Translations under genes and position numbers: made by a program
From: Bradyrhizobium sp. KBS0727
Lineage (GTDB): Bacteria; Pseudomonadota; Alphaproteobacteria; Rhizobiales; Xanthobacteraceae
DNA: 64,000 nucleotides
Direction: 5' to 3'
NCBI RefSeq assembly: GCF_005937885.2
Contig: NZ_CP042176.1
Span: 6,753,501 to 6,817,500, forward strand
Notes under the pieces: model-generated
What the model was told of the DNA's origin: nothing
What the model saw: only the letters and a program-made list of their open reading frames with translations
The model's database searches: none
In this document: positions 16,930 through 24,349 of the stretch, in pieces
How positions within the stretch are numbered: the stretch's first letter is position 1
How the letters are laid out: every line of letters begins with the position of its first letter

Positions 16930-17772
16930 CTATTCGAGCGGCACGCCCTCGAGCGTGATCCGGTGCATCAACCGCCGCTCGCCGTGATAATCGTTGATGG
17001 CGAAGTGCCAGGTGGCCCGATTGTCCCAGAACGCGATCGAGCCTTCGCGCCAGCGGAAGCGGGTCTGAAATTCCGGCCGTGCCGCGTGCGCGTACAGGAA
17101 ATCGAGCAGCGGCTTGCTCTCTGCCGCGGTCCAGCCTTCGAAGTGGAGGGTAAATCCCGGGTTGACATAGAGCGTCTTGCGGCCGGTTTCCGGATGGCGC
17201 ATCACCACCGGATGGCTTGCGTCCTGCGCCGCAGCGGCGGTGTTGCCGAGCCGATCGCCCGCGTTCTTGACGTATTCCGATGCCGCGCCGAAGACATGAC
17301 GGCTCGAATGCACCGCGCGCAGCTGTTCAAGCGTCCGCTTCAATCCGTCGGACAAGGCGTCATAGGCGTGGCTCATGCTGGCGAACAGCGTATCGCCGCC
17401 GAACGGCGGCACTTCGCGCGCAAGCAGGATCGAGCCGAGTGCCGGGACCTGGTCGTAGCTGTGGTCGGTGTGCCAGCCGCCGCCGATATTGGACTTCTGT
17501 TCCGGCTCCTTGCGCACTTCGGCGATCTGGGGATAGCCCGGCGCGGCCTTGAAAAACCGGTTGATGTTGATCTGCCCGAAACGCTCCGCGAACGCGATAT
17601 GCTGCTCGGGAGACAGATTCTGCTCGCGGAAGAAAATGACGCCATACTCGTTGAAGGCCGCGCGCAATTCCTCGACGTCGGAATCCTCGAGATCGCGGGA
17701 CAAGTCGATCCCGAGAATTTCGGCTCCTACAGCGCCAGACGTTGGGCGCGCCTCAATACGGCTATTGCGCAT
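16930..17772 (-). CDS. TauD/TfdA-family 2-oxoglutarate-dependent dioxygenase
   Basis: A 280-residue non-heme Fe(II) dioxygenase. Iron ligands His101 and Asp103 lie in GGWHTDHSYD and the third His is His256 in ATWHFAIND; Arg267 or Arg271 (ERRLMHR) fits the 2-oxoglutarate anchor. Family members hydroxylate the carbon next to a sulfonate, sulfate or ether and release sulfite, sulfate or an alcohol. First gene of an operon with an ABC importer, under a divergent TetR gene, so it likely degrades the imported compound in the cytoplasm. Distinguishing taurine, alkylsulfate and phenoxyacetate use is not possible here. Confidence 0.92.
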   Translation of the reverse strand: MRNSRIEARPTSGAVGAEILGIDLSRDLEDSDVEELRAAFNEYGVIFFREQNLSPEQHIAFAERFGQININRFFKAAPGYPQIAEVRKEPEQKSNIGGGWHTDHSYDQVPALGSILLAREVPPFGGDTLFASMSHAYDALSDGLKRTLEQLRAVHSSRHVFGAASEYVKNAGDRLGNTAAAAQDASHPVVMRHPETGRKTLYVNPGFTLHFEGWTAAESKPLLDFLYAHAARPEFQTRFRWREGSIAFWDNRATWHFAINDYHGERRLMHRITLEGVPLE

Positions 17773-17799
17773 GACTTCCCTCCCGTTTATGTTGCTATC

Positions 17800-17815
17800 T
17801 AGAACTGTAATTCTA
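17800..17815. promoter_or_regulatory. Putative operator between tauD-like gene and tetR
   Basis: TAGAA-CTGTAA-TTCTA is an inverted repeat with 5-bp arms in the 87-bp gap between the divergent genes. A further CTAG at 17824-17827 follows. It is the natural site for the adjacent TetR regulator. Confidence 0.45.
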
Positions 17816-17859
17816 TTTTTAGTCTAGGCGCAAGCCTTTTCCTGCACCGGGGAGCTGAC

Positions 17860-18513
17860 GTGAACGAGCAGATCATCATCGACTGCAATATTCCCGGGGT
17901 GAAACCGGCGCAGCAGCAGCGTAGCCGCGAGTTGATGGTCAGCCTCGTCAACGAGGGGCTGGCGCTTTTGAACGACCACGATTTCGACACGCTGTCGATC
18001 GAAACGATCTGCGAGCGGTGCAATACCACCACCGGCTCGTTTTATGCCCGGTTCGAAAGCAAGGAAGTCTTCGTCACGGCGCTGCAGCGCCTGGTCGTCG
18101 AGGATACACGCATCAACATGGTCGCAAATTTTCAATCCAATCGCGCCCCCCGCGACTCCCTTCCCTATCTGCTGGCATGGATCGTTAAAGGCGCCGTGAC
18201 GTGGCATCGGCGCAACGAGGGGCTCGTGCGCGCCTGTCTGCGTCGTGCCGGAAGCGATCCGGGTATCTGGACCCCGATGCGCGAACTCGGGGAGTTGCAG
18301 GTCGATCTCGCGCTACCCCAGATTCTCAACCTGCTGCCCGGGCGAACCAGCCATGCCGAGAAACAATACGTACTGTTCGCCTTTCAGATCCTGCACGGAA
18401 CGCTGAACAACATGGTCCTGATCAATCCAGGACCGTTTACGATTCACCACCCGAATACGGCACGAATGCTGGCGACGGCGATGCGCAACCTGATTGAGGG
18501 GCGTGATCGTTAG
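17860..18513 (+). CDS. TetR-family transcriptional regulator
   Basis: A 217-residue regulator. The N-terminal helix-turn-helix (about 22-68) contains LSIETICERCNTTTGSFYARFESKEVFV, the usual TetR recognition-helix pattern. The rest is an effector-binding helical domain (HRRNEGLVRACLRRAG). The start is GTG at 17860 with GGGGAG 6 nt upstream. Divergent from the dioxygenase/ABC operon, so it is probably its repressor, acting at the inverted repeat in the gap. Its last 77 bp overlap a gene on the other strand. Confidence 0.9.
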   Translation: MNEQIIIDCNIPGVKPAQQQRSRELMVSLVNEGLALLNDHDFDTLSIETICERCNTTTGSFYARFESKEVFVTALQRLVVEDTRINMVANFQSNRAPRDSLPYLLAWIVKGAVTWHRRNEGLVRACLRRAGSDPGIWTPMRELGELQVDLALPQILNLLPGRTSHAEKQYVLFAFQILHGTLNNMVLINPGPFTIHHPNTARMLATAMRNLIEGRDR

Positions 18514-18745
18514 CGTAATGCAGTTGTCGTGAGCGGCTTTCCGAGCTCCCGCTCGCGATCTTGGCTATCGCAATCCCGTCTATCGACCGGACCGCCATCC
18601 GCTGATCGAGCTTGGTCGGCTCAGCCGCATATTTGGGTTCATGTGGGGCGACGATGTTGGCGAACAGCAACCCGCCGCCAAGACCGGCCGCGATCGCCAC
18701 CGCCACGGTTCCCACGCCTGCGAAATAGGCCGTCGATGTGCGCAT
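18437..18745 (-). CDS. Small membrane-anchored protein
   Basis: About 102 residues with an N-terminal membrane anchor (MRTSTAYFAGVGTVAVAIAAGLGGGLLFANIV, 1-32) and a polar tail beginning APHEPKYAAEPTKLDQRM. I recognise the N-terminal part from conserved Bradyrhizobium proteins. The C-terminal 25 residues (SGCASPSPAFVPYSGGES) lie over the end of the tetR gene and are of low complexity, so the gene may be extended by loss of its normal stop. The ATG at 18745 is chosen over one 21 bp upstream. Confidence 0.55.
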   Translation of the reverse strand: MRTSTAYFAGVGTVAVAIAAGLGGGLLFANIVAPHEPKYAAEPTKLDQRMAVRSIDGIAIAKIASGSSESRSRQLHYANDHAPQSGCASPSPAFVPYSGGES

Positions 18746-18848
18746 GGTATCGGCTCCCTGATTCACGCGGGCAACGCGCTGGATGGCGCCGATGTTCCGG
18801 GAAAATGGAGCGGAGCCGGTTGGAACCGGCGACGCCTGCGACCGTCGC

Positions 18849-18878
18849 AGCGCCTCAGATCATAGCGCCTCAGATCAT
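18849..18878. repeat. Exact tandem 15-bp duplication at a gene end
   Basis: AGCGCCTCAGATCAT occurs twice in a row (18849-18863 and 18864-18878). The second copy contains the stop codon of the 18870-19607 gene and the first supplies a spare in-frame-like copy. It looks like recent slippage. Confidence 0.75.
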
Positions 18879-19607
18879 GGAGGCGACTTTTTCCAGCCCG
18901 ATGATGCGGGCGAGCGAGCGCACTTCGCTCTTCTGGTCTTCACGCAACTGGAACAGCAACGGCATCGCCGCCGATTTCAACTGCTGGACTTCCGCGGCGT
19001 CGGGATCGATCGGCACGCCGCCGGCGTTCGGATTGGCCTGGCGGCCGGAGTGGATCTTGCGCGCGACGGCGCGCAGCGCGCTCTCCACCGGCGGCCAGTA
19101 GGATTCCTGCGCGGCCGACAATTTCAGCCGTTCCTTGATGCCGGCGATCTGGATGTCGCTCAGCAGCGCGTAGTTTTTCTGCGGCTGCGGCTTGGCGGCG
19201 GCCTTCGGCTTCGGCGGCAAGGCGGCGGCGGGCGCCGCGGCAGATGAAGTGGCAAGCGCACCGGAAGGCGCAATCTCCTGCGGCACTACGAGCGCCTGCG
19301 GCACGCCAAGGTCGGCGGGTGACGTCGATGCGTAGGCCCGGCGCAGCGACTCGCTGAGCGCGGGGTCGGTCTGCACCCGTTCGGACGCTCTCGGATCGAA
19401 CGCGGCCAGCGCCTGGCTGACGACGGCGAGCTTGTCTTTCTTGCTTTCCCGGTTCGCAACCGGAGGCTGATCGGGGGAGACGGAAGCCAGTTCGAAGCGC
19501 GCCAGGGGCACACTGTCGCGACCGAGAATGCTGGTGGCGGCGGCGCCGACCACGAGAAAACAGGTCAGCGCGACGATGGTCATGGCTCTGGTCAAAAAAG
19601 TCTCCAT
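18870..19607 (-). CDS. Conserved exported/membrane-anchored protein, unknown function
   Basis: A 245-residue protein with an N-terminal hydrophobic anchor or signal (about 8-27, MTIVALTCFLVVGAAATSIL). A Pro/Ala/Lys-rich disordered linker (about 125-145) precedes a helical C-terminal domain, YALLSDIQIAGIKERLKLSAAQESYWPPVESALRAVARKI...QQLKSAAMPLLFQLREDQKSEVRSLARIIGLEKVASMI. The LKLSAAQ...YWPPVE part resembles helical Spy/LTXXQ-like periplasmic proteins but not clearly enough to assign. The ATG at 19607 is the only good start. It lies on the minus strand, alone. Confidence 0.72.
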   Translation of the reverse strand: METFLTRAMTIVALTCFLVVGAAATSILGRDSVPLARFELASVSPDQPPVANRESKKDKLAVVSQALAAFDPRASERVQTDPALSESLRRAYASTSPADLGVPQALVVPQEIAPSGALATSSAAAPAAALPPKPKAAAKPQPQKNYALLSDIQIAGIKERLKLSAAQESYWPPVESALRAVARKIHSGRQANPNAGGVPIDPDAAEVQQLKSAAMPLLFQLREDQKSEVRSLARIIGLEKVASMI

Positions 19608-19716
19608 CCGCCCTTGCCGGTGTTCGATAACTGAAGGGTAATTAAGGCTTTACCATGCCGGCCGGCCGGCCAGTCCCGCTGTGAATTATCGGGAATCGCA
19701 CCAAAATGATACGGAA

Positions 19717-19962
19717 TCAGGCGGCGATGGCGAGCTCATAGGCCTCCTGGATATCGGCAACGATATCGGAGGCCTCCCAGAGCGCGTCGGGTGCGACCGA
19801 GCGCAAGCTGATGGTCCAGTTGCTTTTTCCGGTGCGGGGCATGCTGACGATGTCGAATTCGACGTTGCGGCAGAGCGGATGACGGTCGAGCGCGCGCATC
19901 ACCCGCCACCTGATCTCGTCGAGGGTTGCCGGCGTCTTGGCCAAAAACTGATCGAGGTCCAT
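19717..19962 (-). CDS. Small conserved hypothetical protein
   Basis: An 81-residue soluble protein (MDLDQFLAKTPATLDEIRWRVMRALDRHPLCRNVEFDIV...NWTISLRSVAPDALWEASDIVADIQEAYELAIAA). The pattern, helix then beta hairpin then helix, suggests a compact alpha/beta fold. I do not recognise a family. GAGGG precedes the ATG at 19962. Neighbours give no clue. Confidence 0.65.
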   Translation of the reverse strand: MDLDQFLAKTPATLDEIRWRVMRALDRHPLCRNVEFDIVSMPRTGKSNWTISLRSVAPDALWEASDIVADIQEAYELAIAA

Positions 19963-20092
19963 ATCGCGCCCTCATCCATTGCGGTCAGCCCGGCCGTGGC
20001 GGCGGGCCATCCTGTGGGGCTATTGTTGGGACGGATTTGGTTAACGGCCGGTTAAACCCGGACGCAGGCTGAGGGCGCCGCGACACACCCCA

Positions 20093-20746
20093 ATGGCGGA
20101 CACGACATCAGCAACGGCAACGGCCGCGACCGAACCTTCGGTCCGCGCCGCGCTGATCGCGGCGATCGCGGTCTCGGCCGTCACGCTGGGCATTGCCACC
20201 TTCGAATTATCGATGTCCGACTGGCCGTCGGGCTTCGTACTGCTGGTGCTGTTTCCCTCGACGGCGCTGACGTTCATCGGCTGCGGCCTGTGGTCGATGA
20301 CACTGCTGCTGCGTATCCGGCGGCACGGTGCGAAGTTCGCAGGCCCGTTCCTGGTCTACGCGCTGACGCTCGCCGCCCTGGTCTACGCGCCGCTGCAGGA
20401 GATCGCCTTGCAGCGGAATTTCGACTGGCACCGGACCAGCCGCGAACGCATCGTGGCCCGCGTCGAGGCCGGCGAACTCAAGCCCAATGTCACTTATAAT
20501 GAAAACCTGATCGCGCTCGGCGCGCGCGAGGCCAACGTTTCCGCCGGCGGCAACGACATCGTCGTCGACCAGACCAACGAAGGCACCTATGTGCTGTTCC
20601 TGACCTCGCGCGGCCTGAAGCATTATTTCACCGGCTTCCTGCACGTGCCCGCGGGCGCCGACCCCAAAGACTTCTTCGAATTCGACGACAAGCCGCCAAG
20701 CCGGCTCGTGCGCTACGACAAGGACTGGTATTTTGTCGCGAACTAG
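20093..20746 (+). CDS. Membrane protein of unknown function
   Basis: A 217-residue protein with three membrane helices (about 18-42, 46-72, 82-106) and a C-terminal soluble domain of about 100 residues. The domain contains ENLIALGAREANVSAGGNDIVVDQTNEGTYVLFLTSRGLKHYFTGFLHVP and DKPPSRLVRYDKDWYFVAN, which looks like a beta-rich periplasmic or cytoplasmic module. No named domain is recognised. It stands alone between minus-strand genes and the scar zone. Confidence 0.7.
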   Translation: MADTTSATATAATEPSVRAALIAAIAVSAVTLGIATFELSMSDWPSGFVLLVLFPSTALTFIGCGLWSMTLLLRIRRHGAKFAGPFLVYALTLAALVYAPLQEIALQRNFDWHRTSRERIVARVEAGELKPNVTYNENLIALGAREANVSAGGNDIVVDQTNEGTYVLFLTSRGLKHYFTGFLHVPAGADPKDFFEFDDKPPSRLVRYDKDWYFVAN

Positions 20747-20947
20747 GCGTGTACTCATTAAGCGGCCGGCCGCCTCATGTCCGGTCAACCCCCAACAGCG
20801 GCCCAATTGCGGACATTCTCTGGAGTCGCAGATGGGCCAATACCGACCGTGAGTTCACTTTTGCCGGCTACCATCCCGATGCCGACTACCATCCCGACGC
20901 ACCTGGGGCATCACAGGGAGGTCGCGCCCTATTCGCGGCTAACTTCG
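20747..20947. other. Start of scar zone, with fragment of a common intergenic repeat
   Basis: Contains ATGTCCGGTC and AGCGGCCCAATTGCGGACAT, words that resemble a short repeat (AGCGGACAT) seen again at 23155-23165 and 28129-28137. No gene is supported. Confidence 0.3.
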
Positions 20948-21076
20948 ATGGCCGAGCGCTGGGGCCCCTGGTTCGACAAGCTGCGCCGAGCACGGATCGC
21001 AGAATTCGGCGGCGTGCCGTTCGCGTTGTCGCCAGGAGAGTTTCGCGATTCGCGGCTTCACCGCCAAGTAGAGTAA
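20948..21076 (+). CDS. Possible small protein (42 aa)
   Basis: An open frame of 42 codons, MAERWGPWFDKLRRARIAEFGG then VPFALSPGEFRDSRLHRQVE. Protein-like amphipathic composition but no ribosome binding site. It is followed by two more tiny frames on the same strand; together they may be the remains of a phage or mobile-element module. Confidence 0.25.
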   Translation: MAERWGPWFDKLRRARIAEFGGVPFALSPGEFRDSRLHRQVE

Positions 21077-21116
21077 AATCGTCAAGGCGAGCGGCAAACA
21101 TCAGGGCTAGAGCCCA

Positions 21117-21203
21117 GTGCGTGAGTGGGTTCGAGAGTTCCGCGAGTATTTGCGAGCCTACCGGGCCTATGTCTCGGCCAACCTTGGTGGGGCAGAGCGG
21201 TGA
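21117..21203 (+). CDS. Possible 28-aa peptide coupled to a small membrane protein
   Basis: From a GTG at 21117 the frame reads REWVREFREYLRAYRAYVSA then NLGGAER, an amphipathic helix rich in Arg/Tyr, and ends with TGA overlapping the next ATG (TGATG at 21201). A stop (TAG) lies just upstream in frame, so it starts here if real. Such overlap suggests coupled translation with the next gene. Confidence 0.3.
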   Translation: MREWVREFREYLRAYRAYVSANLGGAER

Positions 21204-21394
21204 TGGCTGCATTTCTGTGGCTTGCGGCGATGTTTGCTCCGCTCGGATTAAGGGCGATCGTGGAGTTGCCGACTTGGATCGCGATCGCCTGGACGGTCGG
21301 CTGTGCGCTGCTCAGCTATGTCGTTGCGCCGTTTGGCATATGGAGACATCAGCGCGCTCAGATCGAGAGCTCGAGCCGGCCTGACGAGAAGTAG
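21203..21394 (+). CDS. Small two-span membrane protein
   Basis: A 63-residue protein: helix 1 (about 1-21, MAAFLWLAAMFAPLGLRAIVE), helix 2 (about 24-45, PTWIAIAWTVGCALLSYVVAPF), then a charged tail (IWRHQRAQIESSSRPDEK). This holin-like or small-accessory layout has no certain family. The start overlaps the stop of the 28-codon frame. Confidence 0.4.
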   Translation: MAAFLWLAAMFAPLGLRAIVELPTWIAIAWTVGCALLSYVVAPFGIWRHQRAQIESSSRPDEK

Positions 21395-21680
21395 TCGCTG
21401 CGCGTCTTGCGAGGGAAGCTCACGGGTGGCCCAGCGCAGCCGAAGGCGGCAATCTCTTCGAAAGATATTGCCCCCAACATCTTGTCATCAGACGGTGGGT
21501 GGATTCTATTATATACTGTTTGTAGCAGGGTCCCTGGGCAGTTCATACCAAAGGTATCATCCGAACAATTGCTCATGCGCTTGGCCCAGGCACAGCTGCA
21601 ATCATTTTTGCAGTTCGAAGCTGGCCGACGCATCGCAGTTCACTAGTCTAGGAGCGGGCTTGTAAACAAGGAGGCCGACC

Positions 21681-23003
21681 ATGACCGCAATCTCCTCTTC
21701 ACCCACCCGGCGCAGCCTTCTCGCAGGGTCAGCCGCAACTGGTGCCGTCAGCTTGCTTCCAATACATTTCGTCGCCGCACGCGCGCAATCGAAGCAAGGA
21801 GGGTCCCCGCTTGGTACGACCAAAGCCGACGCAATTCTTCCCTTCCGCGTCAATGTCCAGGGTGAAGACCTCGCTAATCTCCGCCGGAGCCTCGCGGCCA
21901 CGCGCTGGCCCACCAAAGAGCTCGTTGAGGATCGGTCGCAGGGTGTGCAGCTGGCGACGCTGCGGGCGCTCGCCCGCTACTGGTCGACTGAGTACGACTG
22001 GCGCAAGTGCGAGGCACGGCTGAACGCGCTGCCACAGTTCACGACCGTGATCGACGGGGTGAAGATCCATTTCATCCACGTCAAGTCCCGGCATGAGAAC
22101 GCGCTGCCGCTGATCATGACGCACGGCTGGCCTGGCTCGGTCATCGAGCTCCTCGATACCGTCGGTCCCCTGACTGACCCGACCAAGTATGGTGGCACTC
22201 CCGACGATGCATTCCACCTGGTGCTGCCGTCCTTGCCTGGCTACGGCTTCTCGGGTGAGCCGACCGAACTCGGCTGGGACACCGCGCGCATCGCGCGTGC
22301 GTGGGCGGTGCTGATGGATCGCCTCGGCTACACGCGCTACGTCGCCCAGGGTGGCGACGTAGGAGCGGCAGTAACGGATGCGATGGGGCGCCAGGCACCC
22401 AAGGGACTTCTCGGCATCCACGTCAACTTGCTCGCGGGTGTGGCGGCAATGTCCGACAAGCTGCCCGCAGAATCCGAGAAAGAACGCGCGGCGCAGAAGG
22501 CGGCCGCGACGTTTAGGGCGAGTGGCTTTGGCTACTTCCTGGAGCAGTCGACGCGGCCACAGACGATCGGCTACTCCCTGCTGAATTCACCCCTCGGGCT
22601 CGCGAGCTGGATGCTCGACCATGACACGGACAGCTACTACAAGATTTCCCGAGCGTTCCTGGAGGGTAAGCCCGCGGGCAATCTCACCCGCGACAGCATC
22701 CTCGACAACATCACGCTGTACTGGCTGACGGGCACTGGGGCCTCGGCCGCACGGTGGTACTGGGAGGCCGGACAGGCCGCAGCCCGTGCGGCCGGCAAGT
22801 CTCCTCCTGCGGTCGCGGTTCCCGTGGGATTTACGACGTTCCCCGGCGAAATCTTTGCTGCGCCCCGAAGTTGGGTCGAGATTATGTACCCCGGCCTCGC
22901 CTACTTCAGCGAGGTCGAACGTGGCGGACATTTCGCCGCCTGGGAGGAGCCGAAGCTGTTTTCAGATGAGGTACGCGCAGCCTTCAGATCATTGCGCAAA
23001 TAA
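21681..23003 (+). CDS. Tat-exported epoxide hydrolase, EHN (microsomal-type) family
   Basis: A 440-residue alpha/beta hydrolase. It begins with a twin-arginine signal (PTRRSLLAGSAATGAVSLLP..., cleavage near ARA, residue 35), then the EHN lid domain (LPFRVNVQGEDLANLRRSLAATRWP...). The oxyanion motif HGWPGS is at 148-153, the nucleophile Asp226 in QGGDVGAAV, and the charge-relay His in GGHFAAWEEP near the end. These enzymes open epoxides to diols. Export through Tat places it in the periplasm, unusual for the better-known cytosolic members. AAGGAGG lies upstream of the ATG at 21681. Immediately after its stop lie two transposase remnants, suggesting it moved in with mobile DNA. Confidence 0.9.
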   Translation: MTAISSSPTRRSLLAGSAATGAVSLLPIHFVAARAQSKQGGSPLGTTKADAILPFRVNVQGEDLANLRRSLAATRWPTKELVEDRSQGVQLATLRALARYWSTEYDWRKCEARLNALPQFTTVIDGVKIHFIHVKSRHENALPLIMTHGWPGSVIELLDTVGPLTDPTKYGGTPDDAFHLVLPSLPGYGFSGEPTELGWDTARIARAWAVLMDRLGYTRYVAQGGDVGAAVTDAMGRQAPKGLLGIHVNLLAGVAAMSDKLPAESEKERAAQKAAATFRASGFGYFLEQSTRPQTIGYSLLNSPLGLASWMLDHDTDSYYKISRAFLEGKPAGNLTRDSILDNITLYWLTGTGASAARWYWEAGQAAARAAGKSPPAVAVPVGFTTFPGEIFAAPRSWVEIMYPGLAYFSEVERGGHFAAWEEPKLFSDEVRAAFRSLRK

Positions 23004-23110
23004 CGGACCAGAGGCTCGACGCCGACGATGTCGAGCACGCGCGTCAGATTGTAGGTCAGCGCACACCGCGCCATCTCCGTGGCGACCTTCGGCAGCGTCT
23101 TGCACAGGAA
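22988..23110 (-). pseudogene. Remnant C-terminus of an IS1182/IS5-like DDE transposase
   Basis: On the minus strand the frame reads FLCKTLPKVATEMARCAL then TYNLTRVLDIVGVEPL. I recognise this as the conserved C-terminal end of IS1182-type transposases (pattern KTLPKVATEM-x-L-x-x-LAYNLTRV). Only about 40 residues remain and no start or catalytic DDE residues are present. Its end overlaps the last 16 bp of the epoxide hydrolase gene. Confidence 0.7.
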
Positions 23111-23161
23111 GTTCGCCCGGCTGGGCGGCAGGAATGCATGTCTGTAAATTCTAACAGCGGA

Positions 23162-23272
23162 CATCGATGGCGACTAGGTCAGCTTTACGACAAACTTGCC
23201 GCCAACTACCTCGCCTTCGTGCAGCTCGCTTCGATCAGGATATGGCTCGGCGCTAATGAGTCCACGTCCTAG
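23162..23272 (+). pseudogene. Remnant C-terminus of an IS5-family transposase
   Basis: On the plus strand the frame reads RWRLGQLYDKLAANYLAFVQ then LASIRIWLGANESTS and stops (TAG, 23270-23272). YDKLAANYLA...ASIRIWLR-x-NES is a typical IS5-type transposase C-terminus. The stop overlaps the stop codon of the nitronate monooxygenase gene on the other strand. No upstream part is present. Confidence 0.72.
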
Positions 23273-24249
23273 CCGATCCGAACGCGTGCGCTCGCCGCCC
23301 GGTACTCCGCCAGGGTGCGCGCGATCATCTCGTCGACGGGCAGCACCTCCGTAACGCCTGACGTCGCGTGCCCGCCGCTCCAGATATCCTTCCAGCGTTT
23401 TGGGCGGTTTTCGCGGGCGCCGATGTCGATGTCCTTGCCGATGTCGATCGCACCGCGCGCCGGCAGGTCGTCGGGGTCGAGGCCGGCGGCTTCGATCGAG
23501 GGCCGCAGCATGTTGGTCTGCAATCCCGTAAACGCCGTGGTCAGCAGGATATCGTCGGCGCTGCTGGCGACCAGCATCTCCTTGTATCTGATATCCGCCA
23601 TGCTCTCGCGGGTGGCGATGAACTTGGTGCCCATGTAAGCGAGGTCGCAGCCGAGCGCCTGGGCTGCGCGCAGCGCGTGGCCGTCGCTGATGCCGCCGGC
23701 AAGCACCAGCGGGCCGTCGAAGAACGCCCGCACCGCGCGCACGAACACGAACGGATTGAGCCAGCCGGTCTGGCCGCCCGCGCCCGCCGTCAGCAGCACC
23801 AGCCCGTCGGCGCCATCAGCCACCGCGCGTTCGGCGTGGCGGATACTGGCGACGTCGGCGAACACGATTGCGCCGGCATCGTGCAACGGCTTCAGCACCG
23901 GCGCCGGCGATCCGACCGACGTAATCACCATCTCAGGCTTGTGACGCAACAACACTTGCAGATCCTGCTCCAGCCGCGCGTTGGAGCGGTGCACGATCAA
24001 GTTCGCGCAAATCGGCGCCGCGGGCTTGCCGGTCTCGTCGGAATGCCGGCGCAACCGGCTTTCGATCTCGCTCAACCATTCGTCGAGCTGCTCGGGGCTG
24101 CGGCAGTTCACCGTCGGGAATGAGCCGATCACGCCGTTGCGGCATGCGGCTACCACGAGCTCGACGCCGGAGACGAGAAACATCGGGGCTGCGATCAGCG
24201 GCAGGCTGAGACGGTCGCGAAATCGCGCAAGCGGATCGATTGTTGGCAA
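23269..24249 (-). CDS. Nitronate monooxygenase family flavoprotein (NMO/2-nitropropane dioxygenase)
   Basis: A protein of about 326 residues with an FMN-binding TIM-barrel fold. Visible motifs: LIAAPMFLVSGVELVVA, GVIGSFPTVNCRSPEQLDEWL, VITSVGSP, TAGAGGQTG, LAGGISDGHALRAA and GTKFIATRESM (phosphate loop). These enzymes oxidise toxic nitronates such as propionate-3-nitronate. I start it at a TTG (24249, preceded by GGGAAG) because ATGs at 24357 and 24342 would run into the promoter of the divergent acyl-CoA synthetase gene. A paralogue lies at 35242-36210. Confidence 0.88.
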   Translation of the reverse strand: MPTIDPLARFRDRLSLPLIAAPMFLVSGVELVVAACRNGVIGSFPTVNCRSPEQLDEWLSEIESRLRRHSDETGKPAAPICANLIVHRSNARLEQDLQVLLRHKPEMVITSVGSPAPVLKPLHDAGAIVFADVASIRHAERAVADGADGLVLLTAGAGGQTGWLNPFVFVRAVRAFFDGPLVLAGGISDGHALRAAQALGCDLAYMGTKFIATRESMADIRYKEMLVASSADDILLTTAFTGLQTNMLRPSIEAAGLDPDDLPARGAIDIGKDIDIGARENRPKRWKDIWSGGHATSGVTEVLPVDEMIARTLAEYRAASARVRIG

Positions 24250-24349
24250 AGTGGTTCTTCCCGGCTTGAGCAGCGTTCTTGTTGTGCTAGCGTTGCCGCT
24301 AACTCTGGCACGACAGAAGCAAAAGAAAAAGCATAAGGGAGTCATTCGA

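Noticed and set aside
21407..21646. 79-codon plus-strand frame before the epoxide hydrolase
   Set aside because: No ribosome binding site or recognisable protein; likely decayed sequence of the scar zone.
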